A stretch of 64,000 bases of DNA from Sandarakinorhabdus sp. Lineage in GTDB: Bacteria > Pseudomonadota > Alphaproteobacteria > Sphingomonadales > Sphingomonadaceae. The notes under the pieces are model-generated. The model had not been told where the DNA came from. It did no database searches and saw only the letters and a program-made list of their open reading frames with translations. This document shows, piece after piece, positions 53,111-62,821 of this stretch. The translations under genes and the position numbers were made by a program. Position 1 is the first letter of the stretch. Each line of letters begins with the position of its first letter. Location of the stretch: assembly GCA_020692215.1 (NCBI GenBank), contig JAIMKW010000004.1, forward strand, positions 124,001 through 188,000, written 5' to 3'.

Positions 53111-54289
53111 ATGCCAGGCCTGTTGGAGACCGTTCGGGGCACCCAGACGCCGACGCTCCTGCGGCATGCCGCAGAGCTGCTGGGCGAAACGCCCGAAGCC
53201 ACGGAAAAAGGGTTCGCCGCCGTCCTGTCAACGCTTCTTGCTGCACTTGCCATGCGCAGCGGGCATGAAGGCATCGCCGAAGTCATGCGTGCAACACATG
53301 TGGGGCTGGGGGGTGGCAACCCGCTGGACGATCTCGCCCAATCGCTTTCCATCCCGGCGCTTCGGGGCACGCTGATGGACCATGGCACCACAATTGCCAC
53401 CCAGCTTCTCGGTGCCCAGCTCGGACCGGTTTCGGCGGCGCTCGCGGGCCAGTCCAGCCTGAAGGGCGACAGCATCGGCAGCCTTGTCAAGCTGGGCGGG
53501 CCGATGGTGATGGGCGCTGTTGCAAGGGTGTTGGGCAATGCGCCCACGGCGCAGGGCGTCGCCGATCTGCTGGAGGCTGAACGCCCCGCCATCATGGCGG
53601 CGCTTCCGCCCGGCATCCGCGAACTGCTGGGGCCGCTTGCAGCGGCTGAAACGCCGCTGCGCGGCACGCCAGTGGAGGCCGCAGCCGAGGCGGCTGGATC
53701 GGCAAGCCGGTGGCTCCCCTGGCTGATCGGCCTTGTTGTCGCAATCGGCGGCATCGCCGGCCTTCGCGGTTGCCAGCATCAGGCTGCGGATGGCACCGCA
53801 AACAGCAACGCCACAACCCCCATGGTCACCGAGGCCCCGCGCGAAGTGATGGAAATCGTGCTGCCCGATGGAACAGCGCTGAAATTGCAATCCGGCCATG
53901 TCGGCTTCGAGCTCGTGCGCTTCCTGCAAAGCGCAGAGCCGGCCCCGCGTGCATTCCGCTTCGATGCACTGGCCTATGACAGCGCCACCGACAGCCTCGA
54001 CGAAAAGAGCGCGGCAACTGTCCGCACCGTCGCCGCCATCATGAAGGCCTTCCCTGCGATGTCCGCCCGGATTGTCGGCCACACCGACAGCGAGGGCGAT
54101 GCGTCGGCGAACCAGGCCCTGTCGGAAGCGCGCGCCCGCTCGGTCGAGGCGTTGATCGAAGCGGAGGGGATCGCAAGCGACCGCATCGCCAGCGAAGGCC
54201 GCGGCCAGAGCGAGCCGATCGCCACCAACGAAACCGCCGAGGGCCGGGCGCAGAACCGCCGCACCGCTATCCTTGTCCTGACGAAATAA
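53111..54289 (+). CDS. DUF937-OmpA fusion envelope protein
   Basis: A 392-residue protein: an N-terminal DUF937-like helical domain (residues ~1-185), one transmembrane segment around 198-216 (WLPWLIGLVVAIGGIAGL) and a C-terminal OmpA domain that would bind peptidoglycan. The OmpA signature is SARIVGHTDSEGDASANQALSEARA, then RIASEGRGQSEPIATN. The topology suggests an inner-membrane anchor with a periplasmic OmpA domain and a cytoplasmic DUF937 domain. Function is unknown. DUF805 follows 24 bases later. Confidence 0.85.
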   Translation: MPGLLETVRGTQTPTLLRHAAELLGETPEATEKGFAAVLSTLLAALAMRSGHEGIAEVMRATHVGLGGGNPLDDLAQSLSIPALRGTLMDHGTTIATQLLGAQLGPVSAALAGQSSLKGDSIGSLVKLGGPMVMGAVARVLGNAPTAQGVADLLEAERPAIMAALPPGIRELLGPLAAAETPLRGTPVEAAAEAAGSASRWLPWLIGLVVAIGGIAGLRGCQHQAADGTANSNATTPMVTEAPREVMEIVLPDGTALKLQSGHVGFELVRFLQSAEPAPRAFRFDALAYDSATDSLDEKSAATVRTVAAIMKAFPAMSARIVGHTDSEGDASANQALSEARARSVEALIEAEGIASDRIASEGRGQSEPIATNETAEGRAQNRRTAILVLTK

Positions 54290-54313
54290 CCCATCCCGGA
54301 TTCGAAAGACACC

Positions 54314-54745
54314 ATGGCCCTCATGTTCGAGCCCTTCCGCAAATACGCCCGCTTTTCCGGCCGTGCACGCCGCGCGGAATATTGGGGTTTCGTGCTGCTC
54401 CTCGCCATCATGTCCACCCTGCTTATCCTCTGGCTGTTCGCCGCGATGGGCGGGCAGGCAGCCGACGGCACACCGGAAGCGTTCGAGGCAATGGTCGCAG
54501 CAGGCGGGCCGGCGATGTGGGCGCTCAGCGCGCTCTCCATCTTCTACCTCGTCACCATCATCCCGTCGCTTGCGGTCTCGGTGCGCCGCCTGCACGATAG
54601 CGACAAGTCGGGCTGGTGGCTTCTTTTGAACCTTGTTCCCGCCGGCGCGCTGGTCCTGTTCATCTTCTATCTTCTCGATGGCACACGCGGTCCCAACAGA
54701 TACGGGCCCGACCCAAAGGGCAGGCCCGCACCGCATTACAGCTGA
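54314..54745 (+). CDS. DUF805 inner-membrane protein
   Basis: A 143-residue membrane protein with three hydrophobic segments and the DUF805 pattern: KYARFSGRARRAEYWGFVLL, RRLHDSDKSGWW and LLDGTRGPNRYGPDP. The family is common and uncharacterised. It is probably cotranscribed with the DUF937-OmpA gene and converges on the P450 gene. Confidence 0.9.
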   Translation: MALMFEPFRKYARFSGRARRAEYWGFVLLLAIMSTLLILWLFAAMGGQAADGTPEAFEAMVAAGGPAMWALSALSIFYLVTIIPSLAVSVRRLHDSDKSGWWLLLNLVPAGALVLFIFYLLDGTRGPNRYGPDPKGRPAPHYS

Positions 54746-54769
54746 AGCGTCGAACCTCGCGCGCCGGTA

Positions 54770-56014
54770 TCAGCCCCGGCGCATGATCACCGGCAGCTTG
54801 CGGAAGCCGTGCACGAACGAGGAATAAACCCGCACAGGCTCACCCACGATCTCGACCGACATTTTCCGCTTCTGCATTTCTTCCAGCAGGATGTTGATCT
54901 GCAATTCGGCAAGGCGCGCACCGACGCAGCGGTGAATGCCGAAGCCGAAGGCCAGGTGCCGCCGCGCATTTGGCCGTTCAGGGTCGAACACGTCGCCATT
55001 GGGGAAGACGCTTTCGTCGCGATTGGCGGAAAGATACCACATCACCACCTTTTCGCCCGCCCGGATCGTCTGGCCGGCGATGTCGAAATCCTCGATTGCG
55101 GTGCGGCGCATATGCGCCAGCGGCGTCTGCCAGCGGATCAGTTCGGATACGCCATTCTGGATCAGCTCCGGGTTGGCCATCATCTTTTGCCATCCCCCCG
55201 GATGGAGGGTCTGCACCATTGCCGAGCCCGACATGGTGTTGCGCGTGGTATCGTTGCCGCCCACGATCAGCAGCACAAGGTTGCCCAGATATTCCTGCGG
55301 CGTCATGTTCTTCGTCGCATCCGAATGGATCATCATGGAAATCAGGTCGGGGCGCGGCTCCTTCTGCGCCCGTTCGTTCCACAAATTGGTGAAATAGGCC
55401 GCCATCTCGAACAATTCGTCCCAGCGCGCCTTGTTCTTCGCATCGTCCTCGATCGCCTCGAAATCGGTGGCCGCGTCAGACCATTTGGTCAACAGCCGCC
55501 TGTCCTCCCAGGGGAAATCGAACAGGATAGCCAGCATCCCCGTCGTCAGCTCGATGGACACCCTGTCGGTCCAGTCGAACGTCTCGCCCACAGGCAGGCT
55601 GTCCAGCAGCTCGGCGGTGCGGCGGCGGATGTCTGCATTCTGGCGCACCATCTCGGCCGGTGTGAACGCCGGCGCCACGGTGCGGCGTTGCCCGGTGTGC
55701 TGCGGCCGGTCCATTGCGATGAACATCGGCAGTTGCGGTTCGTCGGCCCGGTCTTCCGCCCGGTCGGCAATCGTGATGCCGCCACGCTCCCACGAGGACG
55801 AGAAGATATCAGGGCGACCCTCCACCTCCATGATGTGCTGGTGCGACACAATCGACCAGTAGGGGCCGTACATGGATTCGGGGCAGTAATGCAGCGGCCC
55901 GCGCTTGCGCAGCTCGGCGAATTTCGGAAGCACCGTGTAATCCACCCACTGGTGCGGTTCGCCGACATCCAGCAGTTCAAGCGGCAGTCCAGCTTCACGT
56001 ACCAAGGTCGCCAT
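54770..56014 (-). CDS. Cytochrome P450, CYP153-like
   Basis: A 414-residue soluble bacterial P450. The heme loop is FGFGIHRCVGARLAE with the cysteine ligand, and the I-helix is LIVGGNDTTRN. WQTPLAHMRRTAIEDF and the late VYSSFVHGF closely resemble CYP153 enzymes, which hydroxylate the ends of alkanes or fatty acids. No ferredoxin or reductase is encoded nearby. ATG 56014 has GGAG ten bases upstream; GTG 56020 is the alternative. Confidence 0.9.
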   Translation of the reverse strand: MATLVREAGLPLELLDVGEPHQWVDYTVLPKFAELRKRGPLHYCPESMYGPYWSIVSHQHIMEVEGRPDIFSSSWERGGITIADRAEDRADEPQLPMFIAMDRPQHTGQRRTVAPAFTPAEMVRQNADIRRRTAELLDSLPVGETFDWTDRVSIELTTGMLAILFDFPWEDRRLLTKWSDAATDFEAIEDDAKNKARWDELFEMAAYFTNLWNERAQKEPRPDLISMMIHSDATKNMTPQEYLGNLVLLIVGGNDTTRNTMSGSAMVQTLHPGGWQKMMANPELIQNGVSELIRWQTPLAHMRRTAIEDFDIAGQTIRAGEKVVMWYLSANRDESVFPNGDVFDPERPNARRHLAFGFGIHRCVGARLAELQINILLEEMQKRKMSVEIVGEPVRVYSSFVHGFRKLPVIMRRG

Positions 56015-56086
56015 CGTCACTCACTCCCATTTTTGGTTGCAAGCAGGCTACCCCGAATTCGCCGGGAGTCAAGAGATTGCGGAGTT

Positions 56087-57376
56087 CTACTCCGTAAATT
56101 TGCGATCAGCTGCCGGCAGGTCGATCGGCGGTGGCATCGGCCCTTCACGCTGCTCACGGTCGATTTCCCACTTTGAGACCACCGCAGCGGCAATCGAATT
56201 GCCGATGGCATTGGTTGCCGAGCGCCCCATGTCCAGGAAATGATCCACCGCCAGGATCAGTACCAGCCCGCCGGCCGGCAGGTCGAAGAAGGTAAGCGTT
56301 GCCGCGATCACCACCAGCGATGCCCGCGGCACGCCGGCGATGCCCTTGGAGGTCACCATCAGCAGCGCCATCATCCCCAGCTGCTGCATGAAGGTGAACT
56401 CCACGCCATAGGCCTGTGCAATGAAGATGACTGCGAACACGCAGTACATCATCGATCCATCCAGGTTGAAGCTGTAGCCCAGCGGCAGCACAAAGCTGGA
56501 AATGCGGTTGGGAATCCCGAAACGGTCGAGGGCTGCCAGAATTCGGGGATAAGCCGCTTCCGAGCTGGCGGTCGAAAAGGCCAGGATGAACGGATCCTTC
56601 ACTTCCGACATCAGGCGGACACTGTCCTTCATGCCGATCACGAAGCTGCACGCCAGAAAGTTGAACAGGATAAGGATCAGCAGCGCCACATAGAAGCCGC
56701 CCATGAAAACCCCATAGGTCTTCAGAACGGCAAGGCCCTGCACGGCAATGGTGGCTGCAACCGCCGCAAACACCGCGGGCGGTGCGAAATACATCACATA
56801 TTGGGTGATCTTCAGCATCAGCGCCATCAGCGCTTCCGCACCGTGCAGCAGCGGCTTGCCCTTTTCGCCGATGGCGGCCAGCGCGATCCCGGCAAACACC
56901 GAGAACACGACGATCTGCAGGATCTCGTTGGTGGAAAGCGCCTCGAAGATGGAGCGCGGCACCAGGTGCGTCACGAAATTCTTCAGCGTGAATTTGTCGG
57001 TCGCCAGCCCTGCGCTCGCATCGACCGGTGGCAGCTCCAGCCCCAGCCCGGCGCCGGGCTGCAGCCACTGCACCACGAACAGGCCGATGAACAGCGCGCC
57101 CACCGACGTTGCAAGGAACCATGCGATGGCGCGCCCGCCGATCCGCCCCAGCGCCGCCACATCGCCGCCCATATGGCCGATTCCGGAAATCAGCGCCGAA
57201 AGCACCAGCGGGGCAATGATCATCTTGATCAGCCGCAGGAAAATGTCGGTGATGATGGATAGGCCTTCGGCCACATCGCGGGCTTCCTCCGCGCTCATCT
57301 GCTGGTTCACGATGAACCCCGTCAGCAAACCTGCGCCCAGCGCGATCAGGATCCACAATGTCAGCTTGTTGGCCAT
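56087..57376 (-). CDS. dctA: DctA-like dicarboxylate/cation symporter
   Basis: A 429-residue DAACS-family transporter. Reentrant-loop and substrate motifs are AFSTASSEAAYPRIL (serine-rich loop), GYSFNLDGSMMY, SKGIAGVPRASLVV and the aspartate of VDHFLDMGRSATNAIGN. These sodium- or proton-coupled carriers take up succinate, malate, fumarate or acidic amino acids. The P450 gene follows it at 72 bases on the same strand. Confidence 0.9.
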   Translation of the reverse strand: MANKLTLWILIALGAGLLTGFIVNQQMSAEEARDVAEGLSIITDIFLRLIKMIIAPLVLSALISGIGHMGGDVAALGRIGGRAIAWFLATSVGALFIGLFVVQWLQPGAGLGLELPPVDASAGLATDKFTLKNFVTHLVPRSIFEALSTNEILQIVVFSVFAGIALAAIGEKGKPLLHGAEALMALMLKITQYVMYFAPPAVFAAVAATIAVQGLAVLKTYGVFMGGFYVALLILILFNFLACSFVIGMKDSVRLMSEVKDPFILAFSTASSEAAYPRILAALDRFGIPNRISSFVLPLGYSFNLDGSMMYCVFAVIFIAQAYGVEFTFMQQLGMMALLMVTSKGIAGVPRASLVVIAATLTFFDLPAGGLVLILAVDHFLDMGRSATNAIGNSIAAAVVSKWEIDREQREGPMPPPIDLPAADRKFTE

Positions 57377-57529
57377 GCACGCTCCGGAAGTTCAGTTCTC
57401 CACCACCTGCCAGCGCAATGGCCTGCACGCAAGGCAGACTTCCTTGTTCGGGCATGCGCGCAGGGCATGCTTGAGGTGCTTCGCGAACCCGCCTAGCAAG
57501 CCGCTGATGGCAAGGTGAGGACCTGGGGC

Positions 57530-58180
57530 ATGGGAAATGGGTTTCGGGCAGTCCTGTGGGATTTCGGCGGGGTCATCACGACTTCGCCGTTCGATGCCTT
57601 CAACCGCTACGAGGCGGCGCGCGGCCTGCCGGCAAACGCCATCCGCCAGGTCAACGCCCGCAACCCCGACAGCAACGCCTGGGCCCGGCTGGAACGCGAC
57701 GAGATCGACGCCGCCGGCTTTGATGCCTTGTTTGCAGCCGAAGCCGCCGACCTCGGCATCGAAATCCGGGGCAGCGAAGTCCTCCCGCTGCTGTCGGGCG
57801 ATGTCCGCCCGCGCATGGTCGCCGCGCTCGATGCCTGCCGCGCGGCGGGCTATGCGCTCGGGTGCATCACCAACAATGCCCGCATAGGCCATGGCGCAGG
57901 AATGGCCGGCAGCGAGAACCAGTCCAGCGAAATCGCTGCCATCCTCGCCCGCTTCGATCATGTGATCGAAAGCTCCAAGGCAGGGCTGCGCAAGCCCGAT
58001 CCACGCATCTACCAGTTGATGTGCGACACCATCGGGGTGCCGCCCCAAGCCTGTGTTTATCTCGACGACCTCGGCATCAACTGCAAGCCGGCAGCGATGC
58101 TGGGGATGCACGCCATCAAGGTGACATCGGAAGAACAGGCGCTGGCAGATCTCGGCAAGGCACTGAGGCTGCCATTCTAA
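57530..58180 (+). CDS. HAD-family phosphatase (epoxide-hydrolase-N-like)
   Basis: A 216-residue haloacid-dehalogenase-like hydrolase. Motif I is LWDFGGVITTSPFDAF, with Gly at the usual second Asp as in many YihX-like members. Motif II is CITNN, motif III SSKAGLRKPDPRIYQ, and motif IV VYLDDLGIN. Its substrate is unknown. ATG 57530 is preferred over GTG 57515. It converges on rpoN. Confidence 0.88.
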   Translation: MGNGFRAVLWDFGGVITTSPFDAFNRYEAARGLPANAIRQVNARNPDSNAWARLERDEIDAAGFDALFAAEAADLGIEIRGSEVLPLLSGDVRPRMVAALDACRAAGYALGCITNNARIGHGAGMAGSENQSSEIAAILARFDHVIESSKAGLRKPDPRIYQLMCDTIGVPPQACVYLDDLGINCKPAAMLGMHAIKVTSEEQALADLGKALRLPF

Positions 58181-58217
58181 AAGGCATGGCGCGTGCGGCT
58201 GCGGGCGTCGGCTGTGC

Positions 58218-59714
58218 TCAGGCTGCTTTCACCACCGCACGCCGGCGCCGATCAAAGCTGGACGGAATTCCCATGGCCTCCCGATATTTGGTCACCGTCC
58301 GCCTCGCCAGATCATAGCCGTCCTTCTTCAGCGCATCCACCAGCTTGTCGTCGCTCAGCGGCTTCATCGGCTCTTCTGCCTCGATAAGCGCCTTCAGCCG
58401 CTGCCGAACCGCTTCGGCCGAGGCATCCACCCCGCCATCCGTCCCGTGGATGGCTGACGTGAAGAAATATTTCAGCTCGAAAACGCCCCGGTCGCAGGAA
58501 AGATATTTGTTGCTCGTCACCCGGCTCACGGTTGATTCATGCATTTCGATCGTGTCGGCAATCTGCCGCAAGGTCAGCGGCTTCAGGTGTGCGACTCCCT
58601 TCTCGAAGAACATTTCCTGTTCTTCCACCAGGGCAATCGCCACCTTCATGATTGTCGTCGCCCGCTGATCCAGCGCCCGCATCAGCCAATGCGCCTGGCT
58701 TATGCACTGGTCCAGAAACTGCCGTTCGGGCTTGCCACGGTTTCCGCCTGCGCTGCTGGCATGTGCTGCTATGCGCGCCTGATATTGCCGGTTCACGATC
58801 AGCCGCGGCATCGTCCCGCTGTTCAGTTCCACCGTCCAGCCCTTCGCGGTCCGCCGCACGAAGATGTCGGGCACCACAGGCATTGTCCGCCCGCTGCCAT
58901 GCACCAGCCCGGGCTTCGGGTTGTAGCTTCTCAGCTCGCGCAGCATGTCGGCCAGATCCTCGGCGTCCACGTTGCACAGCCGCCGAAGCTGGGCCAGATC
59001 GCCCCGCGCCACCAGATCCAGATTGGCAATGAGCTTGGCCATGCAAGGGTCGTAGCGGTCGGCCTCCTGCGCCTGCAGAGCGATACATTCGGCCAGATTG
59101 CGCGCGCCCACGCCTGTCGGCTCGAACCCCTGCACAATGCCCAGCACACGCTCCACCTCTGGCGCGTCCAGGCCAAGTCGCTCGGCAATATCCTCCACCG
59201 CTTCCGTCAGATAGCCTGCCTCGTCGATCAGCGAGATGATGTGCAGCGCGGTTGCAAGGTCGGTGCCCGAAAGCCCCATCGCCTGCCGCTCCAGCACTTC
59301 GGCCAGTGTCAGCGCATCCGCGGCAATATGGTCGAAGCTGAAATCCTCGGTCGTGTCCGCCGCCCGCCCGCTGTCGGAAATGCTGTCATGGTGAAAGCGC
59401 TCTTCCACATAGTCCACATCCAGATCATCGGCCCGGTGCGCGCCCTCGACAGCGGCAAGTTCTGTGTCCATCGCGGCAGGATCGTTGCTGGCAGCAGGCT
59501 CAGGGTTCGCGGCATCGGGATCTCCCGCCGTATCGGCCCCGCCGCCTTCGCCATCATCCACCATTTCCAGCAGCGGGTTGCGGTCCAGCTCGGCGGAAAT
59601 CTCCGCCTGAAGCTCCAGGTTCGAAAGTGCCAACAGCTTGATCGCCGCCTGCAGCTGCGGCGAGATGACAAGGGACTGCGTGGTCCGAAGATCAAGGCGT
59701 GGTCCCAGCCCCAT
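58218..59714 (-). CDS. rpoN: RNA polymerase sigma-54 factor
   Basis: A 498-residue sigma factor for enhancer-dependent promoters. Region I is glutamine-rich (RTTQSLVISPQLQAAIKLL), region II is acidic, and the RpoN box near the C-terminus reads ARRTVTKYREAMGIPSS and contacts the -24 element. It lies 24 bases downstream of lptB on the same strand. A matching sigma-54 promoter is upstream of glnB at 62671. Confidence 0.97.
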   Translation of the reverse strand: MGLGPRLDLRTTQSLVISPQLQAAIKLLALSNLELQAEISAELDRNPLLEMVDDGEGGGADTAGDPDAANPEPAASNDPAAMDTELAAVEGAHRADDLDVDYVEERFHHDSISDSGRAADTTEDFSFDHIAADALTLAEVLERQAMGLSGTDLATALHIISLIDEAGYLTEAVEDIAERLGLDAPEVERVLGIVQGFEPTGVGARNLAECIALQAQEADRYDPCMAKLIANLDLVARGDLAQLRRLCNVDAEDLADMLRELRSYNPKPGLVHGSGRTMPVVPDIFVRRTAKGWTVELNSGTMPRLIVNRQYQARIAAHASSAGGNRGKPERQFLDQCISQAHWLMRALDQRATTIMKVAIALVEEQEMFFEKGVAHLKPLTLRQIADTIEMHESTVSRVTSNKYLSCDRGVFELKYFFTSAIHGTDGGVDASAEAVRQRLKALIEAEEPMKPLSDDKLVDALKKDGYDLARRTVTKYREAMGIPSSFDRRRRAVVKAA

Positions 59715-59738
59715 GCTATTTGGGCCTTTCGGACATCG

Positions 59739-60569
59739 CTAGAGCGCGAAATTCTCGCCGAGATACACTTGGCGGACGGTTTCGTCCTTCACCAGCGCCT
59801 CGGGCGTTCCCTCGAACAGCACACGCCCATCATAGATGATGCAGGCACGATCGACGATTTCCAGGGTTTCGCGGACATTGTGGTCGGTAATCAGCACGCC
59901 GATGTCGCGGTCTTTCAGATGGCCTACAAGGTTGCGGATATCGGCAATGGAGATCGGATCGATTCCGGCAAACGGCTCGTCCAGAAGCATGATGGAGGGT
60001 GCAGCCGCCAGTGCGCGCGCAATCTCGCACCGTCGCCGCTCCCCGCCAGAAAGCGCCATCGCCGGCGCCGAACGCAACCTTGCGATGTTGAATTCGCCCA
60101 GCAACTGCTCCAGCCGGTCTGCCCTGGCAGTCGCATCCGGTTCGGAAACCTCCAGCACGGCAGAGATATTCTCTTCCACTGTCATCCCGCGAAAGATGGA
60201 GGTTTCCTGCGGCAGATAGCCAAGGCCCAATGCAGCGCGCCGGTACATCGGCAGCCGTGTGATATCCACACCGTCCAGCAGAATGCGCCCCTGGTCGGGT
60301 GCCGCAAGGCCCATGATGGAGTAGAAGCAGGTTGTCTTGCCGGCACCATTGGGGCCCAGCAGACCCACCACTTCCCCGCGGTTCACCGAAAGCGAAACAT
60401 CGCGCAGCACGACCCGGCGATCATAGGATTTGCCGATCGAGACAACCGCCAGCCCCCTGTCCGAACCAGGCAGGTCCGCAGAAATGCTCCGGTCGCCTTC
60501 ACCGGATGGCGTGTCGCCGGGCTCTGCCACCAAGGTTGCCAGTGTTCGACCTTTCCATTCCCCGCACAT
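59739..60569 (-). CDS. lptB: Lipopolysaccharide export ABC ATPase LptB
   Basis: ATPase of the LptB2FG machine that pulls lipopolysaccharide from the inner membrane. Walker A is GPNGAGKTTCF, the Q-loop YLPQETSIFRGMTVEEN, the signature LSGGERRRCEIARALA, Walker B IMLLDEPFAGIDP. The LptB-like YDGRVLFEGTP lies near the end. The lptB-rpoN order is conserved in proteobacteria, but lptC and lptA are absent upstream. The N-terminus is uncertain: ATG 60569 is assumed, leaving ~35 residues before the ATPase domain. Confidence 0.92.
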   Translation of the reverse strand: MCGEWKGRTLATLVAEPGDTPSGEGDRSISADLPGSDRGLAVVSIGKSYDRRVVLRDVSLSVNRGEVVGLLGPNGAGKTTCFYSIMGLAAPDQGRILLDGVDITRLPMYRRAALGLGYLPQETSIFRGMTVEENISAVLEVSEPDATARADRLEQLLGEFNIARLRSAPAMALSGGERRRCEIARALAAAPSIMLLDEPFAGIDPISIADIRNLVGHLKDRDIGVLITDHNVRETLEIVDRACIIYDGRVLFEGTPEALVKDETVRQVYLGENFAL

Positions 60570-60721
60570 CCGATTTGCAAGCCTGCCATCAGTTGGCGCG
60601 ATTCTTGCTCTAACGTCTGTCCCAGCTGTCACTATACCGTGCGAAACATGGGTTCAAGGTAACAGGGAAGGAATGCTGCCGTTTTGGCGGATTCATCCTA
60701 CCTGGCTGTGCGGGTCAGAAG

Positions 60722-60754
60722 AAAAGCGGCGCCGGGGCCAAACCCCGACGCCGC
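60722..60754 (-). terminator. Rho-independent terminator of glnBA
   Basis: On the minus strand GCGGCGTCGGGG pairs with CCCCGGCGCCGC (one G-U) across loop TTTGG, followed by TTTTC. It lies about 60 bases after the glnA stop. Confidence 0.88.
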
Positions 60755-60811
60755 CTGTGTTTGAACGCACCAACAGCAGCCGTGCCCGCGGCGCACCGCG
60801 GGCCGATGCCA

Positions 60812-62224
60812 TCAGGACGAGTAGTACATGTCGAACTCCACCGGGCTTGGCGTCATTTCCCAGCGCATCACATCTTCCATCTTCAGTTCGATGTAGCTGT
60901 CGATCTGCTCGTCGGTGAACACGCCGCCCTTGGTGAACACGGCCCGCCCCTTGTCGAGCGCGGCCAACGCTTCGCGCAGCGATCCGCAAACGGTCGGAAC
61001 CTTCTTCAACTCCCTGGGCGGGAGATCATACAGGTTCTTGTCCATCGCCGCACCGGGGTGGATCTTGTTCTCGATCCCGTCGAGGCCCGCCATCATCAAC
61101 GCGGAATAGCAGAGATAGGGGTTGGCCATCGCATCGGGAAAGCGCACTTCCACCCGCTTCGATTTGGCGCCGGTGCCATAGGGAATCCGGCACGATGCCG
61201 AGCGGTTGCGGCTGGAATAGGCCAGCAGCACCGGTGCCTCATAGCCCGGCACCAGCCGCTTGTAGCTGTTGGTGGTGGGGTTGGTGAAGGCGTTGCACGC
61301 CTTGGCGTGCTTGATGATTCCGCCAATGAAATACAAAGCCATTTCGGACAGACCAGCATAGCCTTCGCCCGCGAACAAAGGCTTGCCCTTGGCCCAGATC
61401 GAAAGGTGGGTGTGCATTCCCGAGCCGTTGTCTTCCTTGATCGGCTTGGGCATGAAGGTCGCCGTCTTGCCATAGGCCTGCGCCACCATGTGCACGACAT
61501 ATTTGTAGATCTGCATCCGGTCGGCTGTCTGCACCAGCGTTCCGAACTCAAGGCCAAGCTCATGCTGGGCGGCGGCGACTTCATGGTGATGCTTGTCGCA
61601 CGGCAGGCCCATGTCCAGCATGGTCTGCACCATTTCGGCGCGGATGTCGGTTGCGCTGTCGACAGGGGCGACGGGGAAATAGCCACCCTTGGCGCGTGGG
61701 CGGTGGCCCAGATTGCCCTCTTCATAGGTCCGGCCCGTGTTGGTCGGCAGCTCGATATCATCCAGGCTGTAGAAGCTGCTGTTGTAGGTGTTGCCGAACT
61801 TCACGTCGTCGAAGATGAAGAACTCGGCCTCCGGGCCGACATAGACGGTATCGCCGATGCCGGTGCCCTTCAGATAGGCCTCCGCGCGCTTTGCGGTCGA
61901 ACGCGGATCGCGGCCATAAAGCTCTCCGGTGGAAGGTTCGACGACATCGCAGAACAGCACAAGCATCGGCGTCGCGCTGAAAGGGTCGACATACACAGCA
62001 TCAAGATCGGGCTTCAGGATCATGTCGGATTCGTTGATCACCTTCCAGCCGGCGATCGACGAGCCATCGAACATGAAGCCTTCGGTCAGATTGTCCTCGT
62101 CGATGACGCGCTTTGCCATCGTCAGGTGCTGCCACTTGCCCTTGGGATCGGTGAAGCGAAGGTCGACCCAGTCGATCTCCTTTTCCTTGATCATCTTCAG
62201 GATATCGCTTGCCTTGTTTGCCAT
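60812..62224 (-). CDS. glnA: Glutamine synthetase type I
   Basis: Makes glutamine from glutamate, ammonia and ATP. A 470-residue GSI. The metal and ammonia-site motifs are [39 protein letters not shown] and [17 protein letters not shown] in parts. The adenylylation tyrosine region near the C-terminus ([10 protein letters not shown]) is present, so it is probably controlled by GlnE. It follows glnB by 38 bases and shares its sigma-54 promoter. Confidence 0.97.
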   Translation of the reverse strand: MANKASDILKMIKEKEIDWVDLRFTDPKGKWQHLTMAKRVIDEDNLTEGFMFDGSSIAGWKVINESDMILKPDLDAVYVDPFSATPMLVLFCDVVEPSTGELYGRDPRSTAKRAEAYLKGTGIGDTVYVGPEAEFFIFDDVKFGNTYNSSFYSLDDIELPTNTGRTYEEGNLGHRPRAKGGYFPVAPVDSATDIRAEMVQTMLDMGLPCDKHHHEVAAAQHELGLEFGTLVQTADRMQIYKYVVHMVAQAYGKTATFMPKPIKEDNGSGMHTHLSIWAKGKPLFAGEGYAGLSEMALYFIGGIIKHAKACNAFTNPTTNSYKRLVPGYEAPVLLAYSSRNRSASCRIPYGTGAKSKRVEVRFPDAMANPYLCYSALMMAGLDGIENKIHPGAAMDKNLYDLPPRELKKVPTVCGSLREALAALDKGRAVFTKGGVFTDEQIDSYIELKMEDVMRWEMTPSPVEFDMYYSS

Positions 62225-62262
62225 GTGCGTCCTCGCTGGTGTGGTTTGCTGCTGTCTTAACG

Positions 62263-62751
<489 letters not shown>

Positions 62752-62821
62752 TTAATTATGGGGCAGTCGGCAGGCGATTTTCGCGCAAATGGCACCAAAG
62801 TGTGCCGCAAAGGCGAAGCGC

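Noticed and set aside
58539..60662. A 707-codon open frame on the plus strand across rpoN and lptB
   Set aside because: Antisense artefact. Both minus-strand genes have all their family motifs, and this frame has none.
60761..62260. 499-codon plus-strand frame opposite glnA
   Set aside because: Codon-bias shadow of glutamine synthetase.
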